Positions 12,810 through 16,851 of a DNA stretch of 16,851 nucleotides are shown here, piece after piece. A program made the position numbers and the translations under genes. The stretch is from CAYQCH01 sp964415935 (lineage in GTDB: Bacteria; Patescibacteriota; Patescibacteriia; VMEV01; CAYQCH01). Within the stretch, counting starts at the first letter, position 1; each line of letters starts with the position of its first letter. The stretch is taken from the NCBI GenBank assembly GCA_964415935.1, contig CAYQCH010000021.1:1-16851 (forward strand). The letters run 5' to 3'. The notes under the pieces are model-generated. The model saw nothing but the letters and a program-made list of their open reading frames with translations, searched no databases and was not told where the DNA came from.

Positions 12810-13722
12810 TCAGGCAGAGGCGGAAATAACCTCGACCGATGCGGGGATGATGACTTTCACGAGGGGCGGTTTGCGGATGGACAGACGATGAACCTCTTGT
12901 GATTCCAGGCGCAGGCGACCGTCGTCGTCCACACGGCAGGCGCTTAGGCGGCCATTGATGTCGATGTCTGCCTGGGCGGCCAGACAGCCTGAGCGCCGGT
13001 CNNNNNNNNNNNNNNNNNNNNNNNNNNNNNNNNNNNNNNNNNNNNNNNNNNNNNNNNNNNNNNNNNNNNNNNNNNNNNNNNNNNNNNNNNNNNNNNNNNN
13101 NGCGCCGGTCATAGAGATCAACCATGCGACGCTCGTCCTTGCGCCAGATCCAGCGCGCGCGGCGATCCCGCTCAGGCGAAAAGGCCAGCGTGAAGTGGAC
13201 ATACCAGTTCCAGCCGCGGCGATACCCTTCACGAAGCAGCGCGCGCCACGGATCCATGCAGCGCTTCCAGGACGCAGCGTTGCTACCAGTGCTGTAGAAC
13301 ACGCCGGCCAGGGTTGCCGTGGATGGAAACAGAGCGTGGGAACGGGCAGCTGCAGCCTGCGCTCGCGCGACAGCCTCGGCGAGCAAAAACGGCGACTCAT
13401 CTTCTGCCCCGCAGCGGATGGCCAGCGAAGCCGGAACACGAACAGCGTGCTCCAGGAACTTCTGGCTGTCGGGGGGCGTCTCCCCGGAAAGAAGTAACGC
13501 GCACAGATCCAGTCGCTCAAATGAAACTTCCATGGCTTCCGCGCATTCGGGCACGGGTACGGAAAGCGATATGCGCCTGTCCGTGCCAAGACTGAGCGTT
13601 CCCGTACCGTCTACTAAGTCAATAATAAAACCACCCTCCGTTACCTCTCCGGTTTCACGGCGTATATCTACAAGGGTGGTTGTGGTGTAATCAGTCGCGT
13701 CATGCTCGAAGGCATCCTTCAC
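12810..13722 (-). CDS. Unknown protein, interrupted by a scaffold gap (13002-13101)
   Basis: I do not recognise it. The start is a GTG at 13722, with AAGGA 7 nt upstream. Residues 1-207 run from the start to the gap (ending MVDLYDRR). The part after the gap makes sense only in the frame that stops at 12810 (ending KVIIPASVEVISASA). Both gap edges carry GCGCCGGTC; if these are one sequence, the two parts fuse in frame (DLYDRR-SGCLAAQ) into a 267-aa protein. Content: a beta-rich N-terminal half, an Ala-rich helix (AEAVARAQAAAARSHA), and a Trp/Arg-rich middle (RGWNWYVHF, RRARWIWRKDERR). No signal peptide or membrane helix is seen. Codons are visibly richer in G and C than in the chaperone genes. 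It has its own promoter, a palindromic operator candidate and a terminator. Confidence 0.75.
13002..13101. other. Scaffold gap (100 N), probably of zero true length
   Basis: One hundred N flanked by the same 9 bases, GCGCCGGTC, at 12993-13001 and 13102-13110. This looks like an unmerged contig overlap. Confidence 0.85.
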
Positions 13723-13757
13723 GTGTGTTTCCTTGCACTGAGGCGACAGGTTTTCAA

Positions 13758-13775
13758 TTCGCTAACATTAGCGAA
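13758..13775. promoter_or_regulatory. Palindromic operator candidate
   Basis: TTCGCTAA-CA-TTAGCGAA: a perfect 8-bp inverted repeat with a 2-bp centre. It sits just after the predicted transcription start of the 267-aa gene (minus) and about 80 nt upstream of the -10 box of the divergent DUF4349 gene. The position and symmetry suit a dimeric repressor; which one is unknown. Confidence 0.6.
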
Positions 13776-13785
13776 CCATCAAAAC

Positions 13786-13814
13786 AATCTAGACTATTTT
13801 CGAAAAAATTTCAA
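13786..13814 (-). promoter_or_regulatory. Probable promoter of the 267-aa gene
   Basis: TTGAAA (13809-13814) and TAGATT (13786-13791) with a 17-nt spacer on the minus strand. The -10 match is moderate. The palindrome at 13758-13775 lies right behind it. Confidence 0.5.
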
Positions 13815-13853
13815 GTAGTTTCCAGATATTGTCAGGTCATGTTGACGACTCGG

Positions 13854-13862
13854 TGTTATACT
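13854..13862 (+). promoter_or_regulatory. Possible extended -10 promoter of the DUF4349 gene
   Basis: TG-T-TATACT on the plus strand, 34 nt before the ATG. There is no good -35 at 17 nt, but an extended -10 can compensate. Confidence 0.45.
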
Positions 13863-13896
13863 TAATCAAACGACTTCATTATTTTTTACTCATCGT

Positions 13897-14937
13897 ATGG
13901 ATTTTCCCATAAAGATCACGCCAAAAACGGCACAGGCTCTCAAAATTGCCGGCATCGTTGCACTTGGCTTGCTCGTGTTGACAGTCGGAGTCCAAATGCT
14001 TACCGCACCATTGGGCGGCATTTCACAACGAGCGAGCAACTCGTTCATGGCGCCCATGCTCGGCGGTATTGCCTATAACGACGCAGCCCGCGACTACATG
14101 GCTGTTTCTGAGGAGTCCGCCGCCACTGGCGCGCCCACCCTCTCCATCCGCAACATCGGGCCTATTCCCCCCTCTGCCGGCGTTCCCGGCGAGGATGCGG
14201 AAAGCTTTGAAGTCAAGGATTACAGCGCCAGGATCGAAACGCGCGACCTGGACGGCACCTGCGCCACCATTTCCGACCTCAAAGCCAAGGACTATGTGAT
14301 TTTTGAGGCGTCCAATGAATCCGATTACAGCTGCAATTACACGTTCAAAGTGAAAAACGACAACGTCGCGGAAATCCTGGCCCTTATAGACAACCTTGAT
14401 CCGCGCGATCTCTCTGAAAACGCCTATACCATCAAGCGCCAGGTCCAGGACTTTACCAGCGAGATAGACATCCTCAAGGCCAAGAAAGCCTCCATTGAAT
14501 CAACGCTGGCCACCGCATTAACTGCATATGATGAAATCACGGAGCTGGCCACGGAAACCCGCGACGTGGAAAGCCTGGCCAAAATCATCGACAGCAAAAT
14601 CCGCACTATTGAACAGCTGACGCAGCAGCAAATTTACGTCAATGAACAGCTGGACCGCCTGGAACGCGCGAAGGCCGAGCAACTGGACCGTCTTGATTAC
14701 ACCTATTTTTACGTAACCATCGTTGAAAACAAGTTTGTTGACGGCGACACCATCCGCGATTCCTGGATGAATGCCGCCAAAGAAGCCATTCGCGACGTGA
14801 ACCGTGTGATCCAGTCTGTTTCGGTCAGCCTCATTGCATTGCTCTTCCTGGCAGCCCAATACATCCTCTACGGCGTGATCCTGCTCTATATTGCCAAATA
14901 CGCCTGGAAGCTGGCTAAGACCATCTGGAACAAATAG
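13897..14937 (+). CDS. DUF4349-domain membrane protein
   Basis: Membrane protein of unknown function, 346 aa. The N-terminal helix lies near residues 16-38 (IAGIVALGLLVLTVGVQML). A linker rich in Ala, Pro and Ser precedes an extracytoplasmic domain with the DUF4349 hallmark DYSARIETRDLD near 107. Further on are FEASNESDYSCNYTFKVKN and a region equivalent to the family's conserved vKxQVQDfTsEIDILKAKKASIE segment. Residues about 190-265 form a long coiled coil, followed by a YTYFYVTIVE strand. The C-terminal membrane helix is at about 305-335 (VSLIALLFLAAQYILYGVIL), with a basic end. Family members are typically about 250-350 aa. The gene stands alone, divergent from the 267-aa gene and convergent with greA. 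No Shine-Dalgarno is seen. Confidence 0.9.
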   Translation: MDFPIKITPKTAQALKIAGIVALGLLVLTVGVQMLTAPLGGISQRASNSFMAPMLGGIAYNDAARDYMAVSEESAATGAPTLSIRNIGPIPPSAGVPGEDAESFEVKDYSARIETRDLDGTCATISDLKAKDYVIFEASNESDYSCNYTFKVKNDNVAEILALIDNLDPRDLSENAYTIKRQVQDFTSEIDILKAKKASIESTLATALTAYDEITELATETRDVESLAKIIDSKIRTIEQLTQQQIYVNEQLDRLERAKAEQLDRLDYTYFYVTIVENKFVDGDTIRDSWMNAAKEAIRDVNRVIQSVSVSLIALLFLAAQYILYGVILLYIAKYAWKLAKTIWNK

Positions 14938-14949
14938 CGAGCTGAAACC

Positions 14950-14976
14950 AAAAACCGCCCGTCTGGGGCGGTTTTT
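14950..14976. terminator. Bidirectional terminator shared by the DUF4349 gene and greA
   Basis: AAAAACCGCCC - 5-nt loop - GGGCGGTTTTT: 11-bp stem with a T-run on both strands. It lies 12 nt after the DUF4349 stop and 13 nt beyond the greA stop, so both convergent genes can use it. Confidence 0.95.
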
Positions 14977-14989
14977 GTATTGCTGTTTT

Positions 14990-15490
14990 TTATCTGACCT
15001 CGGCAATCGTATAGACCGTTTGCCCCTTCTTCGTGGCAACGGATACCGTGTCCCCGGCTTTGCGCTCCATGAGGGCCTGTCCCAGCGGCGACTGGTTGGA
15101 AATACGTCCTTTGGACGGATCCGCCTCATGCGGCCCGAGGATCTCAAATGTCAGGCGTTTGCCGCCAGCATCAAGAACCACCACGCTGCCCAGCCCGATG
15201 ATGCCGCCCTGCGCGCCTTTGGTGATAATCTGGGCGCGTTTTATTTTGTCCTGGATGTTCGCAATGCGGCTGTACGTACGCCGAAGTGTAGCCTTTGCAT
15301 CCTGGTAGGCTGCATTTTCCGAAAAATCGCCGTGCTCTTTGGTGCGCTCGACTTCTTTGACCATGTCAGAAATGCCCCGCTCCAGCCGCGTCAAGGTTCG
15401 CTGTAAACGCCCTAAACCGTCGGACGTAATCAACAAGGGGCCGGAATCGCGCTTCACATTCTGTTCAGATCGACGTTTGGGTACTTGCAT
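14990..15490 (-). CDS. greA: Transcription elongation factor GreA/GreB
   Basis: Factor that enters the RNA polymerase secondary channel and rescues backtracked complexes by stimulating transcript cleavage. The 166 aa show the coiled-coil domain at about 20-95, with the acidic tip EHGDFSENAAY near 52-62 (Asp55 and Glu58 are the catalytic-type acids). A C-terminal FKBP-like domain follows, with the signature FEILGPHEADPSKGRISNQS and PLGQALMERKAGD. A basic N-terminal extension (MQVPKRRSEQNVKRD) of about 15 residues precedes the usual start of GreA. I call GreA by the tip sequence; GreB cannot be fully excluded. It diverges from the histidine kinase across only 36 nt. Confidence 0.95.
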   Translation of the reverse strand: MQVPKRRSEQNVKRDSGPLLITSDGLGRLQRTLTRLERGISDMVKEVERTKEHGDFSENAAYQDAKATLRRTYSRIANIQDKIKRAQIITKGAQGGIIGLGSVVVLDAGGKRLTFEILGPHEADPSKGRISNQSPLGQALMERKAGDTVSVATKKGQTVYTIAEVR

Positions 15491-15526
15491 GCATTTGCGT
15501 TACAATGCGAGTAATAACTACGTTCT
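15491..15526. promoter_or_regulatory. Compact divergent promoter region between greA and the histidine kinase
   Basis: Only 36 nt separate the two start codons. The plus strand holds TACAAT (15500-15505) with no strong -35, implying a kinase start near 15512. Its complement ATTGTA is the only minus-strand candidate for greA. Boxes for either gene must reach into the other's leader or coding region. Confidence 0.35.
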
Positions 15527-16831
15527 ATGAGTTCACTTACAAAAAAGGAGTTGGTCGACATTATAACAAAGGCNNNNNNNNNNNNNNNNNNNNNNNNNNN
15601 NNNNNNNNNNNNNNNNNNNNNNNNNNNNNNNNNNNNNNNNNNNNNNNNNNNNNNNNNNNNNNNNNNNNNNNNNCTTGCCGGCGCGCTAAAGCTCTTGCAG
15701 GAGCGCTTGTGGGATACCCTTTTTGACAACGTGGAGACGCAGAAATTTGCGCAGGCCTTTGAAAACGCGTCTGACCAAATCGTCATTGCCGATGCGCGCG
15801 GCATAATCCTGAACGCGAACAAGGCCTTAAAGCGTGTCTCAGGCTACGCACCAAAAGACGTGCGCGGCAAATCCATTGATGCGCCCGATCTTTGGTACGG
15901 GAAAATGCCCCGATCTTTTTTTGCCGAGCTTTGGAAAACGGTGCGCGAAAAACAGACGGATTTCAAGCGCGAAATCGAATGCCAGCACGCGGACGGCAGC
16001 ACATACGTCTCAGAAGTCCATGTTTCCCCTGTTTGGGATGAGGCAAAAAACCTGCGGTACTTAGTTATTATCGAACATGACATTACCCAACAGAAGCGGC
16101 TGGAGCAGGCCAAAGACAATTTTCTTTCCATAGCCTCACACGAGCTTCAAACGCCGCTGACGGCCATTCATTGGCACATTGAAATACTTAAAAACCAGGA
16201 ACTGGGTGAACTCAACGAAAAACAGCAAGAATTCATTGAGACCATCGAACAAGTTTCAAAAAGGCTGTCGAGCCTGGTAAAGATGTTGCTAAACACATCC
16301 CGCATTGACGTCGGATCGGTGGCCATCAAGCCACAGCCGGTGGATCTGCGTTCCGTTGCCCAGACCGCACTTAAACAAATGCAAGGCGCCATTGCGCAAA
16401 AACGTCTAAACATAAAAGAGCAGTACCCGAAGTCTATAAAGAAAGTCCCGCTGGATAAAAATCTTATTCAGGTTGCCTTGTCCAATCTGGTGTCGAATGC
16501 AGTGAAATACAATAAAGACCGCGGCAGCGTAGCGGTTGAAATACAGAAAGCAAAAGACGGCTATACCGTTTCAGTAAGCGATACGGGAATCGGTATTCCT
16601 GCCAACCAGCATGCGAATATCTTCGACCGCATGTTCCGTGCGGACAATGCGCGTATTTCAAATATCGAAGGATCTGGCCTGGGCCTGTACATCACAAAGT
16701 GGATTGCCGAGACTGCGGGCGGGACCATCTCCTTTGTCTCAAAAGAAGGAAAAGGCAGCACCTTTACCTTGTTTGTTCCTCTTACCGGCATGACGGCCAA
16801 GAAGGGCGCCAAAACCCTGGAGGTGGATTAA
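15527..16831 (+). CDS. PAS-domain sensor histidine kinase (internal scaffold gap 15574-15673)
   Basis: Signal-transducing kinase. The first 15 residues (MSSLTKKELVDIITK) precede the gap. After it come a short helix, then a PAS domain (FENASDQIVIADARGIILNANKAL to EHDITQQKRLEQAKD, covering about residues 75-190 in gap-filled numbering). Next is a HisKA dimerisation/phosphotransfer domain with the H-box SIASHELQTPLTAI, His near 205. The ATPase domain has N-box NLVSNAVKYN, G1 VSDTGIGIP, F-box IFDRMFRADNA and G2 EGSGLGLYITKWIAET. All catalytic boxes are intact. No membrane helix is visible, so it appears cytosolic unless the gap hides one. No response regulator is adjacent within the window. The residue count across the gap is not reliable. 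Confidence 0.92.
   Translation: MSSLTKKELVDIITKXXXXXXXXXXXXXXXXXXXXXXXXXXXXXXXXXXLAGALKLLQERLWDTLFDNVETQKFAQAFENASDQIVIADARGIILNANKALKRVSGYAPKDVRGKSIDAPDLWYGKMPRSFFAELWKTVREKQTDFKREIECQHADGSTYVSEVHVSPVWDEAKNLRYLVIIEHDITQQKRLEQAKDNFLSIASHELQTPLTAIHWHIEILKNQELGELNEKQQEFIETIEQVSKRLSSLVKMLLNTSRIDVGSVAIKPQPVDLRSVAQTALKQMQGAIAQKRLNIKEQYPKSIKKVPLDKNLIQVALSNLVSNAVKYNKDRGSVAVEIQKAKDGYTVSVSDTGIGIPANQHANIFDRMFRADNARISNIEGSGLGLYITKWIAETAGGTISFVSKEGKGSTFTLFVPLTGMTAKKGAKTLEVD
15574..15673. other. Scaffold gap (100 N) inside the histidine kinase gene
   Basis: Placeholder of 100 N. The flanks (AAAGGC before, CTTGCC after) do not overlap, so real sequence of unknown length is missing. The frame is kept across 100 N, which may be chance. 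Confidence 0.9.
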
Positions 16832-16851
16832 ACAATACAAAAACACCAGGC

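Noticed and set aside
14518..15147. A 209-codon frame on the minus strand across the DUF4349 end and greA.
   Set aside because: It overlaps two recognised genes and the terminator between them, and has no family resemblance.
1..16851. CRISPR arrays, insertion sequences or prophage genes.
   Set aside because: No spaced direct repeats, transposase, integrase or phage structural genes are visible in any frame.

Overview
The window looks like chromosome of a small-genome bacterium, most likely a Candidate Phyla Radiation (Patescibacteria) member. The signs are compact runs of genes on one strand with 1-13 nt spacing, most starts lacking a Shine-Dalgarno sequence, shortened HrcA and GrpE, a DnaK without the proteobacterial tail, and a translin-family protein inside the heat-shock operon. 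UGA is used as a stop (dnaJ and the EVE gene), which excludes the UGA-Gly code of Gracilibacteria and Absconditabacteria. The phylum call is inference; no rRNA or marker phylogeny is available here.

Layout, all on the minus strand up to 13.7 kb. (1) 1-3427: a MacAB-type export operon of membrane-fusion protein, ATPase and FtsX-like permease (cut by the window edge), preceded by tRNA-Trp with its own promoter. (2) 3596-6100: a transcription unit with a near-consensus promoter that reads tRNA-Tyr, tRNA-Thr, rpmG (L33), an AI-2E family membrane protein and an unknown single-pass membrane protein. (3) 6128-6260: the heat-shock operon terminator and an odd tRNA-like element flanked by 11-bp inverted repeats. 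(4) 6348-11644: the heat-shock operon hrcA - translin-like - grpE - hsp20 - dnaK - dnaJ, with a perfect TTGACA-N17-TATAAT promoter and a CIRCE operator abutting the hrcA start codon. (5) 11655-13814: two unrecognised, visibly GC-rich genes, each with a promoter, a good Shine-Dalgarno and a terminator. They flank an EVE-domain gene whose upstream region holds a candidate structured RNA. (6) 13897-16851: a DUF4349 membrane protein (+) converges on greA (-) over a bidirectional terminator, and a PAS histidine kinase (+) diverges from greA.

How it works together: HrcA should bind CIRCE and repress the whole chaperone operon. DnaK, DnaJ, GrpE and Hsp20 form the refolding system, and the translin-like protein is the unexpected passenger. 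The MacAB-like genes form one export machine.

Two runs of 100 N are scaffold gaps. The one at 13002-13101 is flanked on both sides by the same 9 bases, and collapsing them restores one continuous reading frame, so it probably hides no sequence. The second gap, in the histidine kinase, shows no such overlap and probably does hide sequence.
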